Assembly (NCBI GenBank): GCA_028293765.1
Contig: JAQGOG010000001.1
Location: forward strand, 21,522-85,521
Origin: Gammaproteobacteria bacterium
GTDB taxonomy: Bacteria > Pseudomonadota > Gammaproteobacteria > Steroidobacterales > Steroidobacteraceae
Direction of reading: 5' to 3'
DNA: 64,000 bases
Numbering within the stretch: position 1 is the stretch's first letter; each line of letters begins with the position of its first letter. This document shows positions 1 through 10,491 of this stretch, in pieces. Both the position numbers and the translations under genes were made by a program. Below the pieces are notes generated by a model. It made no database searches, was not told the origin of the DNA, and saw only the letters and a program-made list of their open reading frames with translations.

Positions 1-1251
1 TTGCGACAGCCCCTTCTGCAGCGCCTTCATCTTCAACGGATCCTTGAGCACCGCGCGGCGAAACAGCTCCGGTGCGAAGTTAGGTACGCCGGTGAAGTTG
101 AGGCGCTCGCCTTCGGTGAAGGTATCGCCGATGTTGATCGTGCCGTGGTTGTGAAGACCGATGATGTCGCCGGCGAAGGCCTCTTCCGCCGCCGCACGGT
201 CTGCCGCCATGAAAGTGAGCGCATCGGCGACACGCACTTCCTTGCCCAGCCTCACGTGAAACAGGCGCATGCCGCGCGTGTACTTCCCCGAGCACAGCCG
301 CAGGAACGCGATACGGTCGCGATGCGCCGGATCCATGTTCGCCTGGATCTTGAAGACGAAACCCGTCGCCGCCGGCTCCTGCGGATCCACGCTGCGCTCA
401 CGGGTTTCCCGCGGCAGCGGCCCGGGCGCGTGAGTCGTGAATGACGCGAGCAATTCTTCGACGCCGAAGTTGTTGATGGCGGATCCGAAGAACACCGGCG
501 TCTGCTGGCCGGCACGATACGCTTCGGGGTCGAACGGCTCCGTCGCCCCCTTCACGAGCTCGATCTCCTCATCGAACGCCCTGGCAACGTCGCCGAGAAA
601 CTCACGCCCCGCCTCGCTGTGCAGCCCGATGATCGTGCGGTTCTCACCGACACGACCCTTTTCGCCGGCCTCATAGGCATAAATCTTGTCTTCGAGCAGA
701 TGATAGATCCCGCGTAACTCACGCCCCATACCGATGGGCCAGGTGATGGGGGTCGTGCGGATGTTCAGCACTTTCTCGATCTCATCCAGAAGCTCGATGG
801 GCGCCCGACCGTCGCGATCCAGCTTGTTGATGAAAGTCATGATCGGCGTGTCGCGCAGCCTGCAGACCTCCATGAGCTTGATCGTGCGCTGCTCGACACC
901 CTTCGCGCAGTCGATGACCATCAGCGCCGAATCGACCGCCGTCAGCGTGCGATACGTATCCTCGGAGAAATCCTCGTGCCCCGGCGTATCCAGCAGATTC
1001 ACGATGCCGTCCCGGTAGGGGAACTGCATGACCGAGGACGTCACGGAAATTCCGCGCTGCTGCTCGAGCCGCATCCAGTCGGAAGTCGCATGCCGTGCCG
1101 CCTTGCGGCCCTTGACAGTGCCCGCCATCTGAATGGCGCCTCCGAACAGCAGCAGCTTCTCCGTAAGGGTGGTCTTGCCGGCGTCGGGGTGGCTGATTAT
1201 GGCAAAGGTGCGTCTTCGCCCGATTTCCGCGGATAAACTGTCAGTCGACAT
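1..1251 (-). CDS. prfC: Peptide chain release factor 3 (3'-truncated by window edge)
   Basis: This translational GTPase removes RF1/RF2 from the ribosome after peptide release. The reverse strand is open from an ATG at 1251 to the window edge (417 codons). The ORF track does not list it because the stop lies outside. The product begins [20 protein letters not shown]. It shows the G1 loop SHPDAGKT near residues 20-27, the G3 motif [12 protein letters not shown] near residue 90, and NKLDRD (G4). RF3 is usually about 525-530 residues, so roughly the last 110 are missing. The RF3 HPDAGKT loop and the [15 protein letters not shown] stretch separate it from EF-G. It appears monocistronic: 255 bp without a gene separate it from rimI. 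Confidence 0.95.
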   Translation of the reverse strand, partial: MSTDSLSAEIGRRRTFAIISHPDAGKTTLTEKLLLFGGAIQMAGTVKGRKAARHATSDWMRLEQQRGISVTSSVMQFPYRDGIVNLLDTPGHEDFSEDTYRTLTAVDSALMVIDCAKGVEQRTIKLMEVCRLRDTPIMTFINKLDRDGRAPIELLDEIEKVLNIRTTPITWPIGMGRELRGIYHLLEDKIYAYEAGEKGRVGENRTIIGLHSEAGREFLGDVARAFDEEIELVKGATEPFDPEAYRAGQQTPVFFGSAINNFGVEELLASFTTHAPGPLPRETRERSVDPQEPAATGFVFKIQANMDPAHRDRIAFLRLCSGKYTRGMRLFHVRLGKEVRVADALTFMAADRAAAEEAFAGDIIGLHNHGTINIGDTFTEGERLNFTGVPNFAPELFRRAVLKDPLKMKALQKGLSQ

Positions 1252-1506
1252 CGCTCACTTTTTCCAATTGGGTACAGCCCTCAGTGCGATCAAGGACTTA
1301 GAAGCACTTGCGGCACCGGCCGGCCGCACGGGGCACGTCGGGGGCAGCATGGTATCCGCAGTCCCGGACGACCGCCCGATCTTCTTGCGGCGCACCCGGG
1401 AACACATCCATCGCAATACAACACACGGCCGCCGTCTATGCTGGCCGCAGGGGGAATAACAATGATCGAGTCTGCAGGGGTTCAGCGAGTCGGTCGTGCA
1501 ACAGCG

Positions 1507-2022
1507 TCAGGGTGGACGGGTGCGCCGCCCGCGCAATGCGAGCTTCAACACGGCGGCGTCTTCCCGCCCGCCCACCGCCTGGTAGTAGCCGCGGCGCATG
1601 CCGACTTGCTCGAAGCCAAGGGAGAGGTATAGCCGGATGGCGGCAGTGTTGGACGGCCGCACTTCTAGAAAGGCTTCGCTCATGCCCGCCACGGCGCCAC
1701 GGTCGATGAGGTACTCGAGCAGCCGCCTGCCGATACCCTGGCACCGGTAAGCCATGTCGATGCAGATATTCAGGACGTGGGCCTCGCCCGCCCCGACGCT
1801 CATCACGCCATAACCGATGAGTCGGTTTCCGGACATCACCACGCGGCAGATATAGCCCACCCGCAGGCAGTCCCGGAAGATCCCTTCGCTCCAGGGAAAC
1901 TGATACGACGCCCTCTCGAGGGCCACGACACCGCCTACGTCCGTCTCGACCATGGGCCGGATCAAGACGTCAGGAGCGGACTCGAGCAGCTCAGGAGCGG
2001 TCGCCATCGATAGGTACGCCAT
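1507..2022 (-). CDS. rimI: Ribosomal protein S18-alanine N-acetyltransferase
   Basis: A GNAT acetyltransferase that modifies the N-terminal alanine of ribosomal protein S18. The 171-residue product has the acetyl-CoA binding motif RCQGIGRR at residues 93-100. It also carries the RimI-type stretch LEVRPSNTAAIRLYLSLGF, with Glu120 and Tyr132 in the positions of the family's catalytic pair. The ORF start at 2022 overlaps the end of the upstream glycosylase gene by 32 nt; Met6 (2007) would reduce but not remove the overlap. It is the last gene of a pssA-udg-rimI operon and is probably expressed by translational coupling. Confidence 0.9.
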   Translation of the reverse strand: MAYLSMATAPELLESAPDVLIRPMVETDVGGVVALERASYQFPWSEGIFRDCLRVGYICRVVMSGNRLIGYGVMSVGAGEAHVLNICIDMAYRCQGIGRRLLEYLIDRGAVAGMSEAFLEVRPSNTAAIRLYLSLGFEQVGMRRGYYQAVGGREDAAVLKLALRGRRTRPP

Positions 2023-2776
2023 CCGTCAGTTGCCGGAACACGCTGCGCGCAAACTTCAGGTCTTCCCACGCCTTACGCTTGTCAGCGGGCGTGCGCAGGA
2101 GATACGCAGGATGATACGTCACGATGAGCGGAGTATTCAGCTCACCGAAACGATGCACCTTGCCGCGCAGCCGGCCCAGGGGCACGTCCGTGCTCAGCAG
2201 ATTCTGGGCCGCTATACGTCCGACCGCGAGCATGACGCGGGGTTGCAAAAGCGCGATCTGCCGTATCAGGTAGGGCAGGCAGGCGGCGACCTCGTCGGGC
2301 TTGGGATCTCTGTTGCCCGGCGGCCGGCTCTTCAACACGTTGGCGATATAGACATTCGTCGCGCGGCTCAACCCGATGGCGCGCAACATCGCGTCCAGCA
2401 GCTGCCCTCCGCGGCCCACGAACGGTTCACCCTTGCGGTCTTCCTCCGCACCGGGCGCTTCACCGATCACCATCCAGTCGGTCCGTTGCGGGCCAACCCC
2501 CAGGACGCCCTGTGTGCGGGTCGTGTTGAGACTGCATTTGGTGCAGCTCATGACCTCGGTACGCAACGCCTCCCACTGCGCGGGGACCTCGCCTGACACT
2601 GGCTCGACGGGCGCTCGAGCGATTGGAACGGCAGCCGCCGGGCTGTCCGCAGGCGCGGCCTGCACATCAACGGTAGCCGCCAGCAACCGCACGTCAGCCA
2701 GCGCACCGCCCCGGCGCCGCACCCACACATCGACGCCGATCGCCTCCAGGTACTGATTACGCCGCTGCGTATCCAA
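1991..2776 (-). CDS. Family-4-type uracil-DNA glycosylase
   Basis: Excises uracil from DNA. The 261-residue product has an N-terminal extension (about residues 1-70) followed by the Fe-S/UDG domain. It has the active-site motif GEAPGAEEDR (105-114), GEPFVGRGGQLLD just after it, and HPAYLLR near 222. Family-4 enzymes bind a 4Fe-4S cluster through CxxC plus two cysteines 16 residues apart. Here C78/C81 and C166 are present, but the fourth position is Ser150 (KSRPPGNRDP where KCRPPGN is usual). It lies 4 nt downstream of pssA and overlaps rimI, so it belongs to one operon. The next ATG choice is far downstream, so the start at 2776 is kept. Confidence 0.88.
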   Translation of the reverse strand: MDTQRRNQYLEAIGVDVWVRRRGGALADVRLLAATVDVQAAPADSPAAAVPIARAPVEPVSGEVPAQWEALRTEVMSCTKCSLNTTRTQGVLGVGPQRTDWMVIGEAPGAEEDRKGEPFVGRGGQLLDAMLRAIGLSRATNVYIANVLKSRPPGNRDPKPDEVAACLPYLIRQIALLQPRVMLAVGRIAAQNLLSTDVPLGRLRGKVHRFGELNTPLIVTYHPAYLLRTPADKRKAWEDLKFARSVFRQLTDGVPIDGDRS

Positions 2777-2780
2777 ACTT

Positions 2781-3563
2781 CTAGCCCACGCCCGCCGGGG
2801 CGCCGCGCATCAGGCGCCGGATGCGGCGCCCGATCCAAAGAACCGGTGCCGAGAGCGCGTAAGTGGCAAACATCGACAGCAGCATCGTGGACGGCTCGAT
2901 CGCAATCAGTACGAAGAACAGCGGCACCAGCAGCATGTAGACGAATTTGATCCGGCGGTCGAGATCGAACTTCTTGAAGCTGGGATAGCTGAAGCCGCTC
3001 ACCATGAGGGCGCCGGCACTGGCGGTGACGAGGAAAGCCCCGATGAGCCCCACCAGCCCGGGCTCGGGCCATGCGCTGGCAAACCAGATGAACGCCGCCA
3101 CGATCGCCGCCGCGGACGGGCTGGGGAGTCCCTCGAAATAGCGCTTGTCCGCACCCGCCGCCCGGGCATTGAACCGCGCCAGCCGCAGCGCTGCAGCGAC
3201 CGCGTAGAAAAAGCAGGCCAGCCACCCGAACCGGCCCCAATAGTGGCCGAACTCCGCGATCCGGACGACGCCCCATTGGTAAGCGATGATGGCAGGTGCT
3301 ACCCCGAATGCGACCATGTCCGCGAGGCTGTCGTACTCCTTCCCGAACGCGCTCTCAGTCTTCGTGAGCCGCGCAATGCGTCCATCGAGCGTGTCGAAGA
3401 TCATTGCCACGAACACGGCCATGCCGGCCGGGGCGAAATGCTTGTCGATGGCCGCGACGATTCCATAGAACCCCGAGAACAGGCAACCGGTGGTCAGCAG
3501 GTTCGGCAGCAGGTAAATACCCTTGCTGCGTGGCTTGATCTCTTCCTGGGCTGCGGACTCCAC
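2781..3563 (-). CDS. pssA: CDP-diacylglycerol--serine O-phosphatidyltransferase
   Basis: Makes phosphatidylserine from CDP-diacylglycerol and serine, the precursor of phosphatidylethanolamine, in the inner membrane. The 260-residue product is rich in hydrophobic helices. It carries the CDP-alcohol phosphatidyltransferase signature D57-x2-DG-x3-AR-x8-G-x3-D-x3-D, read as DTLDGRIARL..GKEYDSLAD. The basic tail (RRIRRLMRG) and cytosolic N-terminus fit type-II PssA, which resembles the Gram-positive/alpha form rather than E. coli PssA. It is the first gene of pssA-udg-rimI and is divergent from proS across a symmetric promoter region. Confidence 0.92.
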   Translation of the reverse strand: MESAAQEEIKPRSKGIYLLPNLLTTGCLFSGFYGIVAAIDKHFAPAGMAVFVAMIFDTLDGRIARLTKTESAFGKEYDSLADMVAFGVAPAIIAYQWGVVRIAEFGHYWGRFGWLACFFYAVAAALRLARFNARAAGADKRYFEGLPSPSAAAIVAAFIWFASAWPEPGLVGLIGAFLVTASAGALMVSGFSYPSFKKFDLDRRIKFVYMLLVPLFFVLIAIEPSTMLLSMFATYALSAPVLWIGRRIRRLMRGAPAGVG

Positions 3564-3612
3564 GTGCTTGAGCTCTTTTGATGGTCGACGGCATGGGGGT
3601 AGCCAGGTGCGG

Positions 3613-3643
3613 CATCTTATCAGGCGCCTACGCTGTTAAGATG
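3613..3643. promoter_or_regulatory. Symmetric divergent promoter/operator between pssA and proS
   Basis: A perfect 7-bp inverted repeat CATCTTA...TAAGATG encloses 17 bp. TAAGAT at 3637-3642 reads as a -10 box for proS. The same hexamer on the other strand (3614-3619) reads as a -10 for pssA. Each box sits where the -35 of the other promoter would fall. The -35 matches are poor, so this could equally be an operator. Confidence 0.4.
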
Positions 3644-3678
3644 CCGACCCCCTTTTCCTTCAGGTTCGTACACCCACG

Positions 3679-5388
3679 ATGAGGCTTTCGCAATATCCGA
3701 TCAACACGGTAAAGGAAACCCCCGCCGAGGCCGAGGTGCTGAGCCACCAGCTCATGCTGCGGGCCGGGCTCATCCGCCGGCTGGCGGCCGGGCTGTACAG
3801 CTGGCTGCCCATGGGCCTGCGCACGCTGCGCAAGGTGGAGCGGATCGTCCGTGAGGAAATGAACCGCGCGGGGGCCTTCGAGCTCGTCATGCCCGTCATC
3901 CAGCCCGCCGAGCTTTGGCAGGAGTCGGGACGCTGGACGGTGTACGGCCCCGAGCTGCTGCGGATCAAGGACCGTCACCAGCGCGACTTCGTCGCCGGCC
4001 CCACCCATGAGGAGGTCATCACCGACATCATGCGCCGCGAGCTGAAGAGCTATCGGCAGCTGCCGGTGAATTTCTACCAGATCCAGACGAAATTCCGCGA
4101 CGAGGTCCGTCCTCGCTTCGGCGTCATGCGGGCGCGCGAATTCATCATGAAAGACGCGTATTCGTTCCACGCGAACGAGGCCTCCCTGCAGGAGGGCTAC
4201 CGGGCGATGTACGACGCCTACACCCGGATCTTCACGCGCACCGGACTTAAGTTCCGCGCGGTGCGAGCGGATTCGGGAGCGATCGGCGGCGATGTTTCGC
4301 AGGAATTCCATGTCATCGCCGATTCTGGCGAAGACGCCATCGTGTTCTCCGACGGGGATGACTACGCCGCGAATCTCGAAGCCGCGGCCGCCCTGCCCCC
4401 CTCGCAGCCGCGTCCCGCGCCTAAAGAGGAGCTGAAGAAAGTATCGACTCCCGGCGCGAAGACCATCGAGGACCTGTCACGCTTTCTCAAGATTGAGCCG
4501 GCCCGCTGCGTGAAGACACTGCTCGTCGACGGCGACGACAACACCATCGTCGCACTGGTCGTGCGCGGTGATCACGAGTTGAATGCCGTCAAGGCGCAGA
4601 AACTTCCCGGCGTCGCAAGCCCGCTGAAAATGGCTAATGCGGAGAGTGTCAGGAAAGCCACGGGCACCGAGCCGGGGTACATCGGTGTCGTCGGCCTGAC
4701 CTGCCGCGTGTACGCCGATCACGCCGCGCTCGCCCTGGCAGACTTTGTCAGTGGTGCGAACGAGAAGGACATGCACTACACCGGCGTGAACTGGGACCGG
4801 GATTTTCAGGGTGCGATCGCTGCGGATCTGCGTAACGTCGTCGAGGGCGACCCCAGCCCCTCCGGCAAAGGCCAGCTGAAGATCACCCGTGGCATTGAAG
4901 TGGGCCACATCTTCCAGTTGGGCCAGAAGTACAGCATACCGATGAAAGCCGCCGTGCTGGATGAGGCCGGTCGCGACGTGACGCTGTACATGGGCTGCTA
5001 CGGCATTGGTGTGACGCGCATCGTCGCCGCGGCGATTGAACAGAATCACGATGAGAAGGGCATCATCTGGCCGGAGCCCATCGCTCCGTTCGAGGTGGTG
5101 CTCGTGCCGCTCAACGCGCATAAATCCCCTCGTGTACGCGAGATTGCCGACCGCCTCTATGCCGAGTTCACGGACGCTGGAATCGAAGTGCTTTACGACG
5201 ACCGTGATGCCCGACCGGGCGTCAAGTTCGCCGATGCGGAACTGCTGGGCATCCCCCACCGACTCGTCGTCGGCGAGCGCGGACTGGAAGCAGGCAAGCT
5301 CGAGTATCGCGGCCGGCGCGACACTGAGAGCACGCAGTTCCCAGCCGACGATGCGCTCGAGTTCATCCGCGCGCGGATGGCTCGCTGA
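3679..5388 (+). CDS. proS: Prolyl-tRNA synthetase
   Basis: A class II synthetase that charges tRNA-Pro. The 569 residues match the bacterial ProS type with an editing insert. The N-terminal catalytic part contains PTHEEVITD (motif 2 region) and [21 protein letters not shown]. The INS editing domain follows (about 240-390; [21 protein letters not shown]), then motif 3 ([17 protein letters not shown]) and the C-terminal anticodon-binding domain ([19 protein letters not shown]). The start [15 protein letters not shown] matches the usual ProS N-terminus. There is no clear Shine-Dalgarno. A lytic transglycosylase gene begins 16 nt after the stop, probably on the same mRNA. Confidence 0.97.
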   Translation: MRLSQYPINTVKETPAEAEVLSHQLMLRAGLIRRLAAGLYSWLPMGLRTLRKVERIVREEMNRAGAFELVMPVIQPAELWQESGRWTVYGPELLRIKDRHQRDFVAGPTHEEVITDIMRRELKSYRQLPVNFYQIQTKFRDEVRPRFGVMRAREFIMKDAYSFHANEASLQEGYRAMYDAYTRIFTRTGLKFRAVRADSGAIGGDVSQEFHVIADSGEDAIVFSDGDDYAANLEAAAALPPSQPRPAPKEELKKVSTPGAKTIEDLSRFLKIEPARCVKTLLVDGDDNTIVALVVRGDHELNAVKAQKLPGVASPLKMANAESVRKATGTEPGYIGVVGLTCRVYADHAALALADFVSGANEKDMHYTGVNWDRDFQGAIAADLRNVVEGDPSPSGKGQLKITRGIEVGHIFQLGQKYSIPMKAAVLDEAGRDVTLYMGCYGIGVTRIVAAAIEQNHDEKGIIWPEPIAPFEVVLVPLNAHKSPRVREIADRLYAEFTDAGIEVLYDDRDARPGVKFADAELLGIPHRLVVGERGLEAGKLEYRGRRDTESTQFPADDALEFIRARMAR

Positions 5389-5404
5389 GAAGGCCGGGCG
5401 CGCG

Positions 5405-6025
5405 GTGTTCGTCCGCGCGCTATGGGCAATAGCGGGCGTCGTGCTGTTGGTCGATGCGGCGCGCGCCGACCAGCAGAAGGATCCTGAGCTCAGGACCGTC
5501 GTGCAAAAGGCGATCGTGCAAGCCGAGTGCTTCACGGATCACTACGACTCGGCTGTCTGGTACACGCTCATGGAGCCGCGCTTGCGCCGCATCGTGAAGG
5601 AGAAAGACGAGCGGCTCGACATCCTCAAAGAGGTTTATTGCGAGACGCACCGGGCCGGTGAGGCGCGCCTGCCCCCGGGACTCGTGATGGGCGTAATGGA
5701 GATTGAAAGCCGTTTCGACCGCTGGGCCGTCTCCTCATCGGCCGCGGTCGGCCTCATGCAGGTCATGCCCTTCTGGCCCGAGCAGCTCGGCATGCGGCGC
5801 TACGAGTTGGTCCACATCGCACCCAACATCCGCATGGGCTGCGCGATCCTGCGCTTCTATCTCAAGTACGAGCACAACGACGTGCGCAGGGCGCTCGCCA
5901 GGTACAACGGCAGCATCGGGCGGCGGGACTACCCGGACAAAGTCATAAATGCGTGGACGCGCTGGAATGGCGCGGACGACCTGGGATTTCCAGCGTTAAA
6001 GGCAGGCTCGCCGCCACCGCGGTAG
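5405..6025 (+). CDS. Soluble lytic transglycosylase-type (SLT domain) periplasmic protein
   Basis: Cleaves the MurNAc-GlcNAc bond of peptidoglycan. I chose GTG at 5405, because upstream sequence in this frame is only the shadow of proS. From there the product has about 206 residues and starts with a signal peptide (VFVRALWAIAGVVLLVDAARA). The SLT domain shows the ES catalytic motif MEIESRFDRWAVSSSAAVGLMQ, then the family's PNIRMGCAILRFYL and ALARYNGSIGR stretches. It follows proS by 16 nt, a common pairing in gammaproteobacteria. The downstream ggt gene converges on it. Confidence 0.88.
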   Translation: MFVRALWAIAGVVLLVDAARADQQKDPELRTVVQKAIVQAECFTDHYDSAVWYTLMEPRLRRIVKEKDERLDILKEVYCETHRAGEARLPPGLVMGVMEIESRFDRWAVSSSAAVGLMQVMPFWPEQLGMRRYELVHIAPNIRMGCAILRFYLKYEHNDVRRALARYNGSIGRRDYPDKVINAWTRWNGADDLGFPALKAGSPPPR

Positions 6026-6082
6026 ACTTATCGGGCACGCACTGGGCAGCGCAGCCGCCGCAGCGCTAACGCACCTCGCGTC

Positions 6083-7831
6083 TCAGCGCTCCGCCGGCAA
6101 CGTCTTCACGACGCCTTCGCGACGTGAGTCCGCCGCGCCCTCGAACGTGCCATCCGGATGGCGTACGACCGCATGGAACCCTGAATTTTCGGCCCGGCCC
6201 GATCTCAATTCGATACCCCGCTCGCGCAGGCCGGCTACGACTTCGGGCGTAAACCGGTCCATCTCGCCCGCATAGTCATCGCCTCTGGCGATCAGGTTTG
6301 GCAGCTCTATTGCTGCCTTGACCGACAGCTTCCAGGCGAGCAGAGCCACTACAGCCTTGGCATTGTAGTCGAGAATCGCCGACCCGCCGGGCGAGCCCAA
6401 CGCCGCCACAAAGTGGCCCTCGTGATCGAGGATGATGAGGGGCGACATCGACGACCGCGGTCGCTTGCCACCGCGAACCGCATTCGCCACGGGACCGTTC
6501 TCATCCGTCGGCACCAGTGAGAAGTCCGTCAGCTGATTGTTGAGGACGAAGCCGCCGACCGTGCGGTTCGAGCCGAACACGGACTCCACCGTCGTGGTCA
6601 TCGACACGACGTTGCCGGATGCATCGACCACGACAAAGTGGCTCGTGCCGGCGGACTCGTTGGTCGTATCTTTCCCGCGCGGCATGTTGATGATGTTCCC
6701 CGGCGGCGGCGCGGGCCCGGCCCTCTCGCCGATGAGTTGCGCGCGTGAGCGTACGTATGCGGGGTCCAGGAGTCGCTCGACAGGCACCGGTACGAAATGT
6801 GGGTCGTCGACGTAGCGGTCCCGATCCGCATACATCAGACGGCTCGCCTGCGCGAACAGAAACCATGCTTGCGGGTCCGAAGGGCCGCGCTCGGCGATAT
6901 CGGTCTTATCGAGCATGCCGAGCATCTCGAGCAGCGTGACACCGCTCGACGGCGGTGGTGGAACACACACGGTGTATTGCCGAAACGGCCGGCAAATCGG
7001 CTCCACCCAGTTCGAGCGATACGCAGCCAGATCCTTCAGCGTCATCGTGCCCGGCAGCGGCGCCTCCTGCGTCCGCTTCACGAGCTCTTCAGCGATACTG
7101 CCTTCATAGAGCGCGCGCGGGCCTTCGTTCGCGATCCGCTCGAGCGTCTTGGCGTACAGCGGGTTCTTGAAGACGTCTCCCGCGTGCAGCGTCGCTCCAT
7201 CGGGCTTCGAAAACAGGGCACGGATCTCTGTCGTAGGCGGGAAAGGCGAGCCTTCGCCGAGAAAGTTGGCAAGCCGCTCGGGAACCTTGAATCCCTGGCT
7301 CGCGGCGCGAATCGCGGGCTGAAACAGCTCCTTCCACGGTCGTGCGCCGAGCCGGGCATGCGCAGCCGACAGCATGGCGATCGCACCCGGCACACCCGTC
7401 GAGCGTCCGCTTCGAACGGCCTCTACGAACGGAAAGGGCTTCCCGTGCTCGTCGAGAAACATGTCAGGGGTCGCGCCGGCCGGCGCTCTCTCCCGACCGT
7501 CGATCGCGCTGACGACGCCGGTACTCGCGTCGTAGTACATCATGAAAGCGCCGCCGCCGACGCCGGAGCTCTGCGGCTCGACGAGGCCGAGCATCGCCTG
7601 GATGGCCACCGCAGCATCGATCGCCTTACCGCCTTTCTTGAGAATCTCGATCCCCGCCTCGACCGCCAGCGGATTGGCGGCAACGATCGTCGCTGGCCCC
7701 CGGTGCGGATCGGCCTTCGCGTGCCGATGCAGTCCGGGAATGGCGGGCAGCCCCGCCTCGACCGGCAGCGTACCCAGTCCGAAAAGAGCGACCGCGATCA
7801 GGACCCAGACGCGCGTTTTGCAATTGAGCAT
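6083..7831 (-). CDS. ggt: Gamma-glutamyltransferase
   Basis: A periplasmic N-terminal-nucleophile hydrolase that cleaves glutathione and transfers gamma-glutamyl groups. The proenzyme splits itself before a threonine. Here that is the Thr in ESAGTSHFVVVDASGN near residue 395, followed by TTTVESVFGSNR and the substrate loop GGFVLNNQLTDFS. SSGVGGGAFMMYYD and GKRPRSSMSPLI are further family marks. The ORF track starts at 7864. I prefer Met at 7831 because it opens directly into a signal peptide (MLNCKTRVWVLIAVALFGLG) and lies 7 nt after a TAGAAT hexamer. Length is about 582 residues, normal for the family. Confidence 0.93.
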   Translation of the reverse strand: MLNCKTRVWVLIAVALFGLGTLPVEAGLPAIPGLHRHAKADPHRGPATIVAANPLAVEAGIEILKKGGKAIDAAVAIQAMLGLVEPQSSGVGGGAFMMYYDASTGVVSAIDGRERAPAGATPDMFLDEHGKPFPFVEAVRSGRSTGVPGAIAMLSAAHARLGARPWKELFQPAIRAASQGFKVPERLANFLGEGSPFPPTTEIRALFSKPDGATLHAGDVFKNPLYAKTLERIANEGPRALYEGSIAEELVKRTQEAPLPGTMTLKDLAAYRSNWVEPICRPFRQYTVCVPPPPSSGVTLLEMLGMLDKTDIAERGPSDPQAWFLFAQASRLMYADRDRYVDDPHFVPVPVERLLDPAYVRSRAQLIGERAGPAPPPGNIINMPRGKDTTNESAGTSHFVVVDASGNVVSMTTTVESVFGSNRTVGGFVLNNQLTDFSLVPTDENGPVANAVRGGKRPRSSMSPLIILDHEGHFVAALGSPGGSAILDYNAKAVVALLAWKLSVKAAIELPNLIARGDDYAGEMDRFTPEVVAGLRERGIELRSGRAENSGFHAVVRHPDGTFEGAADSRREGVVKTLPAER

Positions 7832-7838
7832 GGCAGGC

Positions 7839-7844
7839 ATTCTA
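7839..7844 (-). promoter_or_regulatory. Candidate -10 box of ggt (possible leaderless start)
   Basis: On the reverse strand TAGAAT ends 7 nt before the chosen ATG at 7831, where transcription would be expected to begin. No good -35 box is visible 17 nt further up and no Shine-Dalgarno precedes the ATG. Confidence 0.35.
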
Positions 7845-7866
7845 ACTGACACCACAAACCCCATAG

Positions 7867-9171
<1,305 letters not shown>

Positions 9172-9205
9172 CTCTCATTGCGCGCCACCGGGCTCTGTCA
9201 GGCGC

Positions 9206-9895
9206 TCATGACAATCGCAGCACTTCGCGTATAAACGGCACGGTCAGCCGCCGTTGTGCCACGAGCGCGGCCTCATCGAGCGTATCGAGGAGCTCGTACA
9301 ACTTCCGCATATCGCGCGGGAATCGTCGCTGCAGCCAGCGCGACGTTTCCTCCGGGAGATCGAATCCCCGCAGCCGTGCGCGCAATTGGAGCGCCGCCTG
9401 CTGCTCGACCTCATCCAGCACGCGCAGCTGAAAGATCGCGCTCGCCGAAAAACGCGAGCCGAGATCCGGCAGCGCCCACTTCAGCAACGCGGGCGGCGCT
9501 TCGGCGGACGCCACGAGCCGCCCACCACTCTCCTCAATTTCCCTCAGGACGCCGAAAATCGCGCGCTCCCACTCGATCTGTCCCACGACCTCATCCACAT
9601 CGTCGAGACACAGACACTCGAGTTGCCGCAATCCTTCGAGCACACCAACCCCGAGCTTGCCGAGCTCGGCCAGCGGGACATAGCCCGCCCGCATAGTGGT
9701 GCTCGCTTGCGCGCAGACGGCTTGCAATAGATGCGACTTACCGGCGCCACCGAGGCCGCACAACCATGTGGTGCCCGCAACTTCGGCGTTCGCAACCTGC
9801 CGCGCATGCTCGACGGCCTGCCCGTTTCGCGCAGGCAGGAAGCTCGCGAACACGGCGCGGTCGGGAAGTCGAACACCAAGAGGAAGCTGCTGCAT
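9206..9895 (-). CDS. hda: DnaA regulatory inactivator Hda
   Basis: Works with the DNA-loaded beta clamp to stimulate ATP hydrolysis by DnaA and prevent re-initiation. From Met at 9895 the product has 229 residues and begins MQQLPLGVRLPD, where QQLPL resembles the clamp-binding motif of Hda. The ORF track's extra ten residues precede it and are not needed. A Walker A (GLGGAGKSHLL), a Walker B (CLCLDDVDEV) and the AAA+ lid region RFPRDMRKLYELLDTLD are visible. The start lies 2 nt after the upstream CDP-alcohol phosphatidyltransferase gene, so they form an operon. Confidence 0.9.
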   Translation of the reverse strand: MQQLPLGVRLPDRAVFASFLPARNGQAVEHARQVANAEVAGTTWLCGLGGAGKSHLLQAVCAQASTTMRAGYVPLAELGKLGVGVLEGLRQLECLCLDDVDEVVGQIEWERAIFGVLREIEESGGRLVASAEAPPALLKWALPDLGSRFSASAIFQLRVLDEVEQQAALQLRARLRGFDLPEETSRWLQRRFPRDMRKLYELLDTLDEAALVAQRRLTVPFIREVLRLS

Positions 9896-9897
9896 GG

Positions 9898-10449
9898 TCA
9901 GGATGATGGCGCCGGCGCCGACCACGCGCGCCGCGTGAAAGTTGCAACGTAATGAAAACCGGAAAGCACGATGGTAATGACTGTGAGCAGTGCCACGGCT
10001 TCGAGGACCTCATGCGGCGGGAAGCCCGCGGCGGCATTGACCATGACCGCCATCAGATACAAAAGCTGCGCGGCCGTGTTGATCTTGCTGATGATCGTCG
10101 GCCGTCCATGCAACGGGCCGAACCACACTCGAAAGACGAGTGCGCCCAACCCAATAAGGACGTCGCGTGCGACCGCGGCCGCAGTGATCCACCACGGGAC
10201 GAGACCCAGCCAGGCCGCCTCGATAAAAACAGTCATGAGCAGCAGCTTGTCCGCGACAGGATCGAGAAGCTTGCCCACCTCCGAGGTCCAGTTGAACCGT
10301 TTGGCGAGATAGCCATCGAGCCCATCCGAGACCGCAGCCGCCATGAACAGGCCGAGCGCCAGACCGTACTCGCCGGCCTGCAACGCTGTGGCAACGGGCC
10401 AGATCAGCGCGAGGCGGAACAGGCAGATCAGATTTGGCAGGTGACGCAC
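9898..10449 (-). CDS. CDP-alcohol phosphatidyltransferase, PgsA-like
   Basis: A membrane enzyme of the CDP-alcohol phosphatidyltransferase family. It most likely makes phosphatidylglycerophosphate from CDP-diacylglycerol and glycerol-3-phosphate. The 183-residue product has the signature DGLDGYLAKR..SEVGKLLDPVADK near residues 42-68 and about five hydrophobic segments. The length and the NLICLFRLALIWP N-terminus fit PgsA. Whether it is the main PgsA of the cell cannot be told from the window. It is co-oriented with hda and, 42 nt away, with the DUF2066 gene. Confidence 0.85.
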   Translation of the reverse strand: MRHLPNLICLFRLALIWPVATALQAGEYGLALGLFMAAAVSDGLDGYLAKRFNWTSEVGKLLDPVADKLLLMTVFIEAAWLGLVPWWITAAAVARDVLIGLGALVFRVWFGPLHGRPTIISKINTAAQLLYLMAVMVNAAAGFPPHEVLEAVALLTVITIVLSGFHYVATFTRRAWSAPAPSS

Positions 10450-10491
10450 GGCAAAGCCAGGCGACTAGGGCCTCTCAGGTCGGGCCGACAG

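Noticed and set aside
3628-5535. Minus-strand ORFs across proS (227 and 352 codons)
   Set aside because: Opposite a complete prolyl-tRNA synthetase; no support of their own.
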